Shown: positions 36,197 to 48,216 of the stretch, piece after piece
Layout: the number at the start of each line of letters is the position of its first letter
How positions within the stretch are numbered: the stretch's first letter is position 1
Origin: Sphaerosporella brunnea
Taxonomy: Eukaryota > Ascomycota > Pezizomycetes > Pezizales > Pyronemataceae
Direction of reading: 5' to 3'
NCBI GenBank assembly: GCA_008704415.1
Contig: VXIS01000203.1
Span: forward strand, 24,239-88,238
Length of the DNA stretch: 64,000 nt
Notes under the pieces: generated by a model
What the model was told of the DNA's origin: nothing
The model's database searches: none
What the model saw: the letters and a program-made list of their open reading frames with translations, nothing else
Translations under genes and position numbers: made by a program

Positions 36197-37498
36197 TTAT
36201 TCCTCGCTCTTGGCTGCTTTCGTTGTGTTCTGCTGCTTCACCTCCTCGATTTCCGCTTTCTTGGCTTTAGCCACTTCTGTGGCCGTGCTGGCGTCGATTT
36301 GGAGCTGGCCAAAGTTGAAGCGCTTGAGCTTTTCGAAATCCTTGACCACGCTCATCCCACACACATTCTGGCGTCGCAGTTAGCGAGGTGTAGATTTCAT
36401 GTGGAGACACGGAAACGACGATCAGCACACCTTATAAAGCTCCACGAGGATTAGCAGATCTGGATTCTTCAAATCGACGGTGTGAGCCGCACCGACGCAG
36501 CTCGCTATGGTGCGAATGATGACATCTCTGGACAGCACGTTGTGGTTTCGGCTCGTTGGGCGAATTGCAAACTGCGGGTACGGTTTCAATAAGCGAGCGA
36601 ATCGGAATTGTGCCAGAAGAGTCCTGGTCTGCCTGGCTTGATTGATTGATTGATACATAAAACGAACCTTGATGCCCTGCTGGCCGCTGTGGAAATGGGG
36701 GGCCAAAACTGCCATGGCGACCTCTCTTATCCCCTCAACCGTCGCCTTCCCGGTCCGTGTTATCGGCGTCAAGCGATGTATATATTTGCTTCGTATGGTG
36801 CCTCCTTCGGGCTTCTGCGCAGATTCGCAGAGCGCCCTCACTATATCCGTGGCCTCCAGTGGTTGTTTCAATCGAAAGAATGTAACTGTAACGGTTCAAC
36901 AAGCGAGAGCTGCGTCAGCATCCGGCCGCAGACGTCCAGATTGGGTAACGGACCACACAGTACGTCCATCATGACCGAGGCAAACGGGCGATCGTTCTTC
37001 TTCTTCTTGTCTTTGGTTTCCAACAGTTCCTTATTGATCGCGGCCTCAATGTCCTCCTTCTCATCTTCCTCCTCTGCATTCTTGCTTCCTTCTTTGCTCA
37101 TTTCTGGGTACAATTTAGCGGCGCACTGATGTGACAGAGACGAATAGATCAGCATTTGTAAGCCGCTGAGACTGGGCGCATTTGTATGGCGGGCGGAGAT
37201 ATCGCGCATACCTCCTCCAGTATCGAGTACATTTCCGCGACGGCCCTCGACTCTCGTCCTTTGTCGCAGGTAGCGAAGATACCTTGCCATCCTGGCTCGA
37301 TTCCGGTAAGAGTCTGGTAATTGTTCTTCTTCCAGTAGTCGTTTGTCTGTAGTGGAACGGTCAGAATCACTGCACGGAGGAGAGCGCCGCCGTCGCAGCT
37401 CAGCATCGCGTGATGGTAATTATTCGACTTGCCTTGCTCTTCTTGTTGGAATTTCCGCCTTGAGGATCGCGGCCTCGTTTGGTTCCTGTCTCACCCAT
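36197..37498 (-). CDS. TAN1: tRNA N4-acetylcytidine cofactor Tan1 (THUMP domain)
   Basis: Partner of the acetyltransferase Kre33/NAT10, required for ac4C12 in serine and leucine tRNAs. Spliced reading: MGETGTKRGRDPQGGN followed by a lysine-rich end; then YWKKNNYQTLTGIEPGWQG and IFATCDKGRESRAVAEMY; an acidic-lysine linker (KEGSKNAEEEDEKEDIEAAI); then the THUMP domain with SKYIHRLTPITRTGKAT, FAIRPTSRNHNVLSRDVII, HTVDLKNPDLLILVELYK and NVCGMSVVKDFEKLKRFNF. It ends in a charged tail, KAAKSEE. Length is about 300 residues. The intron at 36572-36667 is 96 bases without an in-frame stop, but removing it is what joins GIK to FAIRP as in the family. Start codons of TAN1 and SEC6 are 337 bases apart, head to head. 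Confidence 0.92.
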
Positions 37499-37835
37499 TA
37501 CAATAGTGATATGGCGAATAGCGGGGAGGGGGCGCAATGATCCTCGTGGTTGTGTAGGTAAGGTTGGTTCAGCTGGCGGCCTGAGGCTCTTGGAGTGTGT
37601 GACCTTCGCTCGCTTCAGACGGAACAGCTTCCAACCTCTCCCCCTCTCTAACTCACACCTTTGCCGCTCTCCTGCTCGCCGCCCCAGCACAAGTTCACAC
37701 GGCTTCATGCTCACATTCTCACCTAACTTATTCAGTACCCACCGGTGATATTCTAGTACATTCAATTGTACTTTGCTTGCTTGTAACATCAGAAACACCC
37801 CCCCTAAAGCTGCGTGCGGCACCCCCGAAGCGACC
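37499..37835. promoter_or_regulatory. bidirectional upstream region of TAN1 and SEC6
   Basis: Only 337 bases separate the two divergent ATGs, so both promoters must share this stretch. A short C-run (CCCCCC near 37799-37804) and CT-rich tracts near 37640 precede the SEC6 start. No specific factor site is claimed. Confidence 0.55.
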
Positions 37836-40360
37836 ATGGACGAGACAGAGGCCATCACCGTGCGATTATCAGAGCTCCTTCGGCATCCAGAGGTACCGCG
37901 GCCGCCATATTTCAGCTACATGCGCTCTTTGGGAAGCTCTAGCTAATTGTAAGCATTATGCTCTCAGGACCTAGACAAGATACCTGCCCTCAAATCAGAC
38001 TTTACTCGCAAGAAAGCTCACGTCGACACGCAACTGAAGACGGGATTGAAGAACCAACTCGAAGTGACGGAGGTACCAAATTGCGGCCCTGGTTAAATGT
38101 CGTGAAGGTCTGACTGGGAAGGATGGGTAGGCTGGTATCAATGCCCTTACCAATGGCCAGAAGACGCTCAATGTGATTAAGGATGAAATGATGAGGGTAT
38201 TGTGGCCTCGCGCCTTTGTTCACAAAGCCTATACTAATGGGCTATAGATAGACAAACTCTGTGCGGAAGCAGAGAACATGATTGCGGAGTTTCCCCTGAT
38301 CAACAAGGTACCACACAAAGCACAATGACCGAGCTCGCGCTGACGGAACAAGATATCCAAAATTCATCGCAACTTTGTGGCTGTAGAGGATATCAAATCT
38401 AACCTGGAAGGCTTACATACTCAGCTGAGTGAGGTGGACCAGATGCTGCAGGCGGATGACAATGACGGTACGAGGAGCTATCGAAGCCGTGCCGTAGTTG
38501 CCGCGAGCTGACATGCCTCATGCAGAACTCACAAACCCGATGCGGAATCTCCTTCCAATACACTACGCCTTGACCCAACTCCAAGATTTTCGAGACGATG
38601 TGATGGAGCAGAGTGAGCAAACTGCCGACAGCGACGTACGAAAAACACTGGAAAGCTACTTTTCGCCGCTGGAAAATACCATTGACCTGTTCAACGAGCG
38701 GGTTGGTCTTATTGCTATGAGTCTGATAGATTTGGTGCGGGCCGAAAACCGAGGCCTTGTTGTGCGATTAGCAAAGATCATTGAAGCCGAGGAGAGAGCA
38801 GACGAAAAGGTTGTCGCACTCAAGGAGGCGCAAGAGGCTCACGAACACCTAGCATCAAAGTTTAAGTCAATAGCGCGCGGGCCAAAAGCAGTGAGGGGAT
38901 ACAAGCAAAAGTTCTTGGACTGCATCAGAGCTGCGGCGGAAGCCAAGTTTGAAAATGCTAGGAACAACTTCGAAGATGATCCCGACCAGCTCGCCGAGTA
39001 CATGCAGTGGTACTTCGACGACCTAGAAGTGGTGAAGCACGAGTTTCCACGGCTATTCCCACCGAAATGGAAAATATTTGACACAATATTGGACATTTAC
39101 CACAATCTGATGCATGACTTTCTGAAGGAATATCTCGACAAAGAGGACCTGGATGGCCAGAGCTTGCTCAGCATCATCCTTTGGAACGGCCAGTATTCAA
39201 AGGGCATGAAAAAGCTTGGTATCAAGGCTGCAGACATGGTTCCACATGTAATCGACAACAGAGAGGCCGATTTACTCAGAGAGTATTCGCAGCTCATTGC
39301 CAGCAAGATGGAGGAATGGATGAACAACATCATCGAGGACGACACCCGGGAGTTCGTATTGAGGGAAAACCAGCCCAACGAAGAGAACGGGAAATGGCAT
39401 ATGCCCAGCGTACCAACTATGTTTACCATGATCAACCAGCAGCTCAACGTGGCTCTCGACAGCAACAAGGGCAATGTTGTGGCCAGCGTCATCGAAGAAT
39501 GCGTGCGGCTCCTCAAGAACCGTCAATTCAAGTGGGAGCAGGTCATCGAGGACGAGATTGGCAAACATATGCGCGCCGTCACCAAGGAAGAGCAAGAAGA
39601 TCTCCCGGACGGTATTCTGGAGTACATGATCGCTGTCGCCAACGACCAACTGCGTTGTGCCGCATATACGCAGGAAATAGCGGACAGCAAAGCGCAGCTG
39701 CTGTCAAAGAAGTACGAGGATCAAGTACGCGCCGCACTCGACGATGCCACCAACGGTTTCGTAGATTTGGCTACGTTCTGCATGGGCCAGCTGATTGAAA
39801 TTATCTTCAACGACCTGAAGCCAATTCGAAAGACGCTATTTACATCGTCCTGGTATGGTGGAAACGAGATGGAAACCATCATCACCACTATCCGCAGCTA
39901 TGTCGTAGACATAGAGGGCGGACTAGACGAGGACCTGTTCGCAGCGTTCATGCACCAACTCTCGGAGCAAACATGTGTCACATATCTGTCTGGCGCGTAC
40001 AACAAGGGTGCCAAATTCCGCATCGGAGAGTCAGCAGGTCAGATCCGGGCGGATGTGGCACTCGGTTACGGCTTCTTCATCGAATACATCGACCGCGGCG
40101 AAGTCAAGGCTGTGTGGTCAGTGCTGGAACATTTCCTAGCGCTGGTCTGCACCGAGAAAGAGGCTCTCCCAGACAAATATGAGGCGTTCAAAGATGCTTA
40201 CTGGGACCTCCCAATCTGCTGGGTTGAGCAGGTCATTAAGTGTCGAGAAGACAAGACTAGGGACATGCTGGAAAGCGTCAAGCAACGAGCCGTATACATG
40301 CCCCGTGGCCAGGAGCCGACTATCATGTCAAGGTATGCCCGCGTGTTGGCTGCTTCTTGA
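37836..40360 (+). CDS. SEC6: exocyst complex subunit Sec6 (with an apparent 2-base frameshift)
   Basis: Tethers secretory vesicles at sites of exocytosis and hyphal tips. The 5' end is cut into short exons: MDETEAITVRLSELLRHPE (37836-37892), DLDKIPALKSDF... (37968-38072), a third at 38131-38198, IDKLCAEAENMIAEFPL, and ISKIHRNFVAVEDIKSNLEG. One long last exon from about 38525 begins TNPMRNLLPIHYAL, runs through YMQWYFDDLEVVKHEFP, NKGAKFRIGESAGQIRADV and GFFIEYIDRGEV, and ends QEPTIMSRYARVLAAS, all typical of fungal Sec6. Length is about 755 residues if intact. In exon 3 the conserved reading switches frame at about 38158-38163: GINALTNGQ precedes and KTLNVIKDEMMR follows, two bases out of phase. 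As given, translation would stop early. A sequencing or assembly error is the simplest explanation. Confidence 0.9.
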
Positions 40361-40854
40361 GAAGGTGCTTGTCAGTCTACTAACTGGTCTGTCGGATAGA
40401 CTCAATTAGTCTTTTGCGTGCGTTTTTGGAGTAGCTGTGCATGCGGTTGTTCTATCGTTGGTCAGTTGCGGGCTATTTTGGCGTTTTCGTTTTGTGTGAA
40501 GATGAATACATGTCACTGCTTGTTCTATACCGTTTTTTGTAGCATGTACCTAAGTGGCAGTCACCATACTGTTTCCTTTGTGGTCGTAATTGTTCAGATG
40601 GGGTCTGTAACGCCTCACGGTTTGTCTCAGACCAGTTCCTGGGGCACATATGCCCCCATAAGTCAACATATATGCTAGCATCCGTTAAAAGCCATATCCA
40701 CACTAAAAATGCACAGAAACCACTCTAGACCCTCGCCAGTCACCAACAGCGACCAAATTCGCGATTATCAGAATCATATCTTATAATATCTCGAGCCATA
40801 AAACCGTAACATAATAGCAGCAGTAACAAAGGGAAGAAAAACGCCAGACCCCCC

Positions 40855-41572
40855 TCAACGTCGCAAGCTATCCAGCCTAGCCTGCAGATCATCATCCTCC
40901 GCGCCAACCGCATGCGCCACACGACGCTCCCCAATCGCCGCAGCCGGAACTCCACTCGGTGTCTCCCCGAGTGCCTGATTAAGATCGATGCCGATCTCAT
41001 CCAGCACCTGGGCGACAACTTCATCGCTCTCCTCCTCCTCGTCCAGACCAGTAGCATCGTCGATAGCATCATCCATCATCTCCTGTCTCTGATCCATGAT
41101 ATCATTCTCCTTCTCGAACTCCATCGCGATGCGTTGCAAGGCGGGAAGATTCATGCTCCTGTTCATGCTTCCCAGCAGACTGGTAGCACCCTTCATGGAG
41201 ACCATCATGGCCTCGTTGCTGCGCACGGTCTGGATACGTAACGAGATCGCTTGCAATTGAGTCTTCATCTGCGCGAACTTGGTGATGTACCGACGGGTCC
41301 GGACTAGGTCTTTCGCTTGGATTTTGCACGCCCCCATCTGCCCTGCTTTCGCGGATCGCTTGATATCGCCGATCAATTTCTTTTCTTGTTGCTCTAGCTT
41401 TATTCGTTCCCGGTCGAGCTCGCGCTGCGCTTTTTCAAGGGACCGTTGGTGCTGCGAGTTTGTTCAGCAAAGGCGTACTTGCGGTAATTATGATCACGGA
41501 GAGTGCTACCTTGCGAAGACGCTCTGCTGGCGTCTGGCGTCGCCCAAAGGCCCATTCTATTATACCGCTCAT
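40855..41572 (-). CDS. VPS2: ESCRT-III subunit Vps2 (Did4/CHMP2)
   Basis: Forms membrane-scission filaments with Vps24 and Snf7 at endosomes. Exon 1 (41572-41510) encodes MSGIIEWAFGRRQTPAERLR; a 50-60 base intron precedes HQRSLEKAQRELDRERIKLE. The Snf7-family helices follow: SAKAGQMGACKIQAKDLVRT, IQTVRSNEAMMVSMKGAT and MEFEKENDIMDQRQEMMDD. The C-terminus is acidic, and the last helix DDLQARLDSLRR matches the MIT-interacting motif (MIM1) that binds Vps4. Total length is about 220 residues, normal for the family. It faces SEC6 tail to tail across 494 bases. Confidence 0.94.
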
Positions 41573-42141
41573 GGTAGGGCAGATGGTGGAGTTGGGGAGT
41601 GGGGGCACTCGCGGCGGGGGTAGGAAGGCGCGAGGTTAGGCTTTAGTACGGGAAGCGGGATGTGATATCATTGGGGGTTTTGACAAGCGCCAAGAGGTCT
41701 AGGATAACCGTGCGACGGCCCACCGTCACCGAGCAGCACATGCAGTGCTCGCTCATGATTGAGCTGAAAGATCGTAGCCAGTGTGACGGGCTCCACCAAT
41801 AACCTGCTGACATCGATTGCCGCCATGAGCTCTCTTTGACTCCTCAGTTATGGCACACTTCCTTGAAGCGCTATTCTACTGCCTATGCTCTCCCTCCGAT
41901 CGAGGAGTGCTACTTCTTATGCCAATTGAACATCCATGACGACAATTGAACACCCGTGATGGCGATCGGACCTGCGGCCCTCCGGTCGAGACGTGCTACT
42001 TCTCACAGTGCATTTGTAGTTACTCGGCCCAATATCTCCTCTACTCGCTCCGCAATTCCGCTCGCTTAGGTGTGGTCACAGTATATCACTCACACTTCCG
42101 GGCAAATTTTCGGAAAATTAATCCCTGCTAGCATCTACGCA

Positions 42142-42439
42142 AAGTAGAACCTCTCTATCATAAGAATATCTCGGGACCGGGGGCGTAGTCTTATATGGCG
42201 GGTATTCTTACATAGAGGTTGGCTTGGCGTACGAGTGATGACCGGTGTTGAGATGGGAAGGAGAACGCTCGCTCGCCGCGGCACACGGATGATAAAAGGG
42301 GCAATAATTGCTTTTTCCCAGCGCTGCTCAGCCGCACTTTTTATTCTTATTTCCCATACAAAACCGTCGGGACCGGGGCCACGCAACCTTATACAGAGGT
42401 TATTCTTATAAGGGGTATTCTTATAGAGAGGTTCTACTG
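42142..42439. mobile_element. about 298-base non-autonomous pogo/Tigger-like element
   Basis: The right end reads, inward, CAGTAGAACCTCTCTATAAG and abuts TA at 42440. The left end starts AGTAGAACCTCTCTATCATA at 42143, with a degraded first base or two. These CAGT-start, TA-flanked ends resemble fungal pogo-family transposons. A block beginning CGGGACCGGGG and ending GTATTCTTA...AGAGGTT appears in direct orientation near both ends (about 42173-42222 and 42371-42434), so the left part looks like a miniature copy of the right end. There is no transposase. Confidence 0.7.
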
Positions 42440-42772
42440 TAGTAGTAGATAACCGCACCGGGATGAAAAGAAGGAATGCGCATGAACAAAGAAAGACAGA
42501 TGAAAGTGAGCGCATTGTTCTCTGTTGCGATGGACGGTTTTCTCGCCCACAAATACATCGATGGTGAGTGATCTACTGTGAACCATGGTTGGGCAAAAAC
42601 TAGGTAGAATTTTGTGCCCATTAAGAGCCCACACCAGAAGTAGAAGTCACTTACGGCCGAGAGCTCGTAGGTTATCCGGATCCCTAGCTACAAGCTGTTG
42701 TTTTCGAACTCAGAGCAGGACCTTCGGCTGACGCATCATCGGTCTTTGTTCAGCCATAAAGTTGAATTGATA

Positions 42773-42824
42773 ATGTTATACGTGAATATTGGTGGGAGAT
42801 GTTATACGTGAATATTGGTGGGAG
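42773..42824. repeat. perfect 26-base tandem duplication
   Basis: The 26-base unit beginning ATGTTATACGTGAATATTGG occurs twice with no gap and no difference. It lies about 0.43 kb upstream of the importin start. It is probably a recent slippage or repair event. Confidence 0.9.
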
Positions 42825-43251
42825 TAAACGAATGAGGCTTCACCGTACTGAAGCTTTTAGTGTATGTGCACGGTATATCACTCATGTCACCTGATTCCAC
42901 TTGCTAAATACACTTCTTTTTTTAGCCTCATTAATCAGATCTCTTGTAAGCGCCGTCCAGTCGGGTATAGTCTGAATAAACTTAAGAACGTCGCCTCTCT
43001 AAAAAATTAGGCCCTCAACCCCACCATCGTCATCTCCCACCAGAACAACAACACACCACGCACCTCTTACGCCCCGTCGAACGGTGCCTGCCGATCTCGA
43101 CCCGGCTCCTGTGAACGCAGTTGATTCCAAATCGATCTACAGCGTTCACGTTCACGTTCGCGCTCTCGTACGCTACACGCGCGGCAGCTATCTACGCCCC
43201 GCAATTAGTCGAAGCCTTTCACGACGTCCAGGACGCTTCTTCGCAGAAACC

Positions 43252-46200
43252 ATGGCATCACAACTTCCCCCGGATGTCGTCGCTGCCCTCCAGCAGCTGT
43301 TGCAGGGTCTGGCATCGGCCGACAATTCTATTCGATCAAGTGCGGAACAGAGCTTAAACGACGATTGGCTCGCGACACGATCGGAAATGTTACTTTCGGG
43401 TTTGGCAGAGCAGGTTAGTGCTGGTGGCGACGCGAATGTGAGTATAACTTTGTCTTTTAAAATGCTTGTGTTGCCGGCCGCGTTTTGGTGTTTTCAGTGA
43501 CACGAATCGCGAAAAGTGTAGTGCGAACATCGTCTGACATGAATCACAGTCACGTTCATTTTCTGCTGTTCTGTTTCGAAGACTTGCGTCAAAGACGCAA
43601 ACAAAGAAAGACGAACCTCAGGAACTCTACATTGCCTGTTCTCCTACGGTCAAGTCTTACATCCGCAGTACTCTCCTTCAAGGGTTCGCGCAAGAGACCG
43701 ACAACACTGCGCGCAAGAAGATTGGCGATGCAGTTGCAGAAGTTGCCAGGCAGCTGGCCGATGCTGGTCAGTGCTGTTCACTTTGTGGCCCATGCGCGTT
43801 GCTTTGATGAGATGAGGCTGACACACGCTGTTTCAGACGAACCCTGGCCCGAGCTGCTCGGCGCACTTTTCCAAGCAAGCAAATCCCCCAATGCAAGCCA
43901 CCGAGAAGGTGCATTCCGGATATTCACCACCACTCCCGGCATCATTGAAAAGCAGCATGGAGAGCTTGTTAAGGAGGTCTTCCTGCAAGGATTCAATGAT
44001 CCCGACCAGAAAGTACGAATCGCGGCCATGGAGGCGTTTTCGGCCTTCTTCAGGTCCATTAAGAAGAGCCAACAAAAGTTATACTACGGTCTTTTGACCA
44101 GCATCATGAACATCCTCGGGTCGCTCAGAGCACAGCAAGATTCGGAGGGTTTGAGCCAGGCGCTGATGGCCCTCATTGATCTGGCCGAGATTTCCCCAGT
44201 CATGTTCAAACCGGTGTTCAACGATGTTGTTAAATTTAGTATTGAAATCGTCCAGGATAAAGACTTGAGCGACCAGACGAGACAAAACGCGTTGGAGTTC
44301 CTCGCCACTTTTGCGGACACGGCCCCGAACACTTGCCGCAAAGATCCTAACTACACGCATGACATGGTCACTCAGTGCTTGAGCTTGATGACCGATATCG
44401 GAATGGATGATGAGGATGCGTCCGAATGGAACGAAACAGACGACGTGAGTTACCCTTTTAGGACTCTGATAGCAGAAACACTAACAATCAATGCTAGTTG
44501 GATGTTGATGAGAGCGATCTTAATCATGTTGCCGGAGAACAGTGCATGGATCGCCTGGCCAATAGACTTGGCGGATCTGCTGTTCTTGCACCTACGTTCC
44601 AGTGGCTTCCCCGGATGATGACCTCTTCTCAATGGCGTGATCGACATGCTGCGTTGATGGCCATCTCGGCCATCTCGGAGGGCTGTCGCGATATGATGGA
44701 GGGCGAATTGGATAAAATTCTCGACCTGGTTGTCCCAGCATTGAGCGACCCGCATCCACGAGTACGATGGGCTGGCTGCAACGCGTTGGGACAGATGAGC
44801 ACCGATTTTGCGGGTACGATGCAGGAGAAGTACCACCAGGTTGTGCTCTCCAGCATCATCCCCGTCCTGGAGTGCCCAGAACCCAGAGTGCAATCCCACG
44901 CCGCCGCCGCGCTCGTCAACTTCTGTGAGGAGGCCGAGAAGGAGATTCTCGAGCCGTATCTGGACGAGTTACTCAAGAGACTATTGGATCTCCTCACTCG
45001 CGACTCCAAGCGATACGTTCAGGAGCAGGCGCTGTCCACCATCGCCACCATAGCGGATTCGGCCGAGCAGGCATTTGGTCGCTATTACGATCATTTGATG
45101 CCGTTGCTTTTCCGCGTCCTGAACCAACCTCAGGATACTCAGATAAAGGAGAACCGGTTATTGTGCGCAAAGGCCATGGAGTGTGCGACATTGATTGCCT
45201 TGGCTGTCGGCCGGGAGAGATTGGGGCCGGATGCGGTTTCCCTGGTACAAGCCCTTGGCCGCATCCAGCAGTCGGTCACGGATCCAGACGATCCACAAGG
45301 ATCATACTTGCTCCACTGTTGGGGGAGAATGTGTAGAGTTATGGGCAACGACTTTTTGCCGTACCTCCCGGCTGTTATGCCCCCATTACTCGAACTTGCC
45401 AGTGCCAAGGCTGACGTACAGCTTCTTGATGGTACGTCTTTGTTCCGGGACTGCTGGAATATATTGAGTGCTAATGGTCTGCAGATGAGGAACAACTCGC
45501 CAACATCGAGCAAGAAGACGGGTGGGAATTGCTTCCTGTTCGTGGTAAGTACATTGGAATCAAGACTTCCACTCTGGACGACAAGTACATGGCCATCGAG
45601 CTTCTCGTCATCTATGCCCAGCAACTCGAGGCTGCCTTTGAGCCTTATGTCCTTACTGTCCTAAAAGACATTGCCATTCCGGGGCTCCGATTCTTCTTCA
45701 ACGACGCGGTGCGGGTAGCCTCAGCTAAGCTCATTCCTCAGCTTCTCAACAGCATGAAGAAGGCGCATGGACCTCAATCACCCGCGCTCGCTGAGGTTTG
45801 GCAGGCCACGGTCATCAAGATCCTGGAAGATTTGGCCCAGGAGCCCGCGGTGGATACCCTCGCTGAAATGTACCAATGCTTCTATGAGTCCGTTGAGGTG
45901 GTTGGCCAGAACTGTCTCTCCCAGGAAACGATGGCTGCTTTCATAAATGCCGCGGAAAATTCGCTCCAGGAGTACCAGGCACGACATGAGCACCGATTGG
46001 CTGAAGCCCAGAAGCCGGAGGAAGAAAGGGAAGATTCGGACGAGATGCTTTACGCCATCGAGGACGATCAAACTCTCCTCGCGGACATGAACAAGGCCTT
46101 CCACACCATCTTCAAGAACCAGAGCGTTTCATTCCTGCCCCAGTGGGAGCGTCTTATCCCGTTCTACGTTAAATTCATCAACAGTGCCGATTCGACGCAG

Positions 46201-46892
46201 CGTCACTGGGCCCTTTGCATCATCGACGATGTTTTGGAGTTCTGCGGGCCGGAGGCTTGGAAGTACCAGGCGCACTTCACTGGACCATTGGTTCAGGGAT
46301 TGGCGGACAAGACGCCTGCTAATCGACAAGCTGCTGCTTACGGTATTGGAGTTGCCGCCAAAAATGGCGGCCCCGCGTTTGCGGAGTTTGTTGCCCACAC
46401 CATCCGGCAGTTGTTTGAGGCTACGCAGATGCCTAAGGCTCGCCATGAGGACCACGTGTATGCCACAGAAAATGCCTGTGCGTCGATCGCCAAGATTCTG
46501 CACTTTAACAACTCCAAGGTGCAAGACGTCCAAACGATCGTGAACCACTGGATTGGAACTTTGCCAGTGGTCAACGACGACGAGGCTGCTCCTTATGCCT
46601 ATGGATTTTTGGCGGAGCTGATCGAACAGTATGCTACCTGACTTCTATCCTTTAGAATTGCAATGCTGACTGATATGCCGCTAGGAAAAATCCGGCTGTA
46701 TTGAGCGCAGCGCCTCAGGTCTTCGACTACGTTGTGCAGGCCGTTGATGCAGAGACGATCCAGGGTCAGACAGCGGAGCGTGTGATCGCATCCGCCAAGA
46801 ACTTGGTGGCCATGACGGGTCTCAACATCCAGCAACTGGCGACACAGATGCCCGCAGAGCGCCTGCAAACGATACGGCGGCACTTTGCATAA
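43252..46892 (+). CDS. PSE1: importin beta-3 / karyopherin Kap121 (Pse1)
   Basis: HEAT-repeat nuclear import receptor for ribosomal proteins and transcription factors, regulated by Ran-GTP. It begins MASQLPPDVVAALQQLLQGL. A second exon enters at SRSFSAVLFRRLASKTQTKK and joins DEPWPELLGALFQASKSPNA. The HEAT solenoid continues through VFLQGFNDPDQKVRIAAMEA, NETDD/LDVDESD across a splice, RWAGCNALGQMSTDF, CPEPRVQSHAAAALVNF, an acidic loop EEQLANIEQEDGWELLP, QHRWALCIIDDVLEF-like repeats (seen as RHWALCIIDDVLEFCGP), AAAYGIGVAAKNGGP and a final exon ending RLQTIRRHFA. Five introns of 50-110 bases all keep phase. Length is about 1,090 residues, normal for Kap121. The ATG at 43252 fits the family N-terminus; about 230 bases of in-frame sequence before it are not family-like. 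Confidence 0.94.
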
Positions 46893-48216
46893 ATGGTGAA
46901 TGTAGGGTTCTTTCAACACTTTCCCTGTCTGGTTCTAGGTAATTGTGATTTCAGTCGTCGTATGTGGATGATTACGTGCTATGTTTTGTGATGATTCTAT
47001 GACGCGGAGAGAGTAAAAGTGGTTTAGGTGAGGGGGGTGGATAGAACGGTGTTTTTTGTTATGATATGGCTGTTCTTGTGTCGTCTTCTAGCACATGTGT
47101 TAGTTATTTTTCTTCCTCCATTTCCCATACCGTATGCATGTTCGTTATTCTGCTTCCTCTTCTCCTCCTTCCTCTTGTTTCTATAGTCAGCTGCGGTATC
47201 CAAGCCGTGTTTTTCCTTGTCTGTCCGGTGATGGTGTCCATAAAATCACACTCGATTCTCAGGCTCGCTCTGTCCAGAGTAGCCTCCTTTTCTTTTCTTT
47301 CCAGACACAAAACCTCCATAATCGTAACCTCGGAAGCGAAGTAAACCGTGCCCTACCAACTGCTCGGAAAAGAGGTTTGCTGTTTTCTGGTGGCCGTTTT
47401 TTTCTGTTTTCATCATATTGCATTCGGCCGCTTGCGGCCATGGCATAAGATCCTCCGGGCCTGTGTAGCCGGGACCAGCTGTTGAGACCACCCATTTTCT
47501 GGTGGCCATGTGAAAGCAACCCACTTCGAGTGATTGTTTGTGATGAATACCTGAAGACTAAATTTGGGCGCACCTGCGCAAGCCGTCGATCAGCTACTGT
47601 GTTGGCAGAGCCTATCGTTTGAATTTAAAATCCCTTCAGCTGGACAATGAGTTTTTTCAGCCGTCTAAGCCCAAAAAACTCTAATGTGCTGCCAAAATGA
47701 GGAGGATGTAACTCCGAGTGCGACTTGTGATAGAGCACCCTAACTCGCACCCCGAAGGCTCACCAACACCAATTTCAACAGCGAGATAGATAAATAAGCA
47801 CCTTCATTTCATGACGATAGTATGTGGTACTATCTCAACAAACCAAGCAAGTTTACAAACAAATGAGACGGGTAGCAGCAGCAAAGATAAAAAAGGAAAC
47901 AAAGAATAAGCTAGACAGACAGGACAGGCTGATCTCCACAATATAACACAATAAACAATTACAAAGACAGATTCGCAACTAAAAAACAGGGGAAAAAAAG
48001 ATTGAACAAGAGTTAGGAAGAGCACGCACACAGTACACAGAAGAATAGGTAGGATAAGAAGAATAGCAGTTATAACAAAAAAAAAAAAAAAAAAAACCGA
48101 GGAACCTCCGTCTAACTACGTTCTAAAGCACACAGACAACCACATACCCGGGTATTTTCCGGTAAAACGCACATGTTATCAAACTTTACAGGATTTCAAC
48201 TATCTTTTCCACTCCA
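46893..48216. other. convergent 3' region with poly-A, no gene seen
   Basis: The 1.3 kb between the importin and CBS/PB1 stop codons contains T-rich and A-rich tracts and a 21-base A-run at 48077-48097. No family-like reading frame was found on either strand. Confidence 0.5.

Larger units (their letters stand above)
41573..43251. other. intergenic region with several small repeats
   Basis: This region lies upstream of both VPS2 and the importin gene. It contains a pogo-like inverted-repeat element (42142-42439), a 26-base tandem duplication (42773-42824), and imperfect direct repeats around GTGCTACTTCT (about 41889-41915 and 41978-42005). No coding gene is recognised; open frames over the inverted repeat are artefacts. 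Confidence 0.6.

Noticed and set aside
41889..42005. Direct repeats (GTGCTACTTCT) as a possible CRISPR-like or satellite array
   Set aside because: Only two imperfect copies with irregular spacing; the genome is eukaryotic.
42135..42515. 126-codon minus-strand open frame over the pogo-like element
   Set aside because: The frame only reads through the inverted repeats and has no transposase motif.
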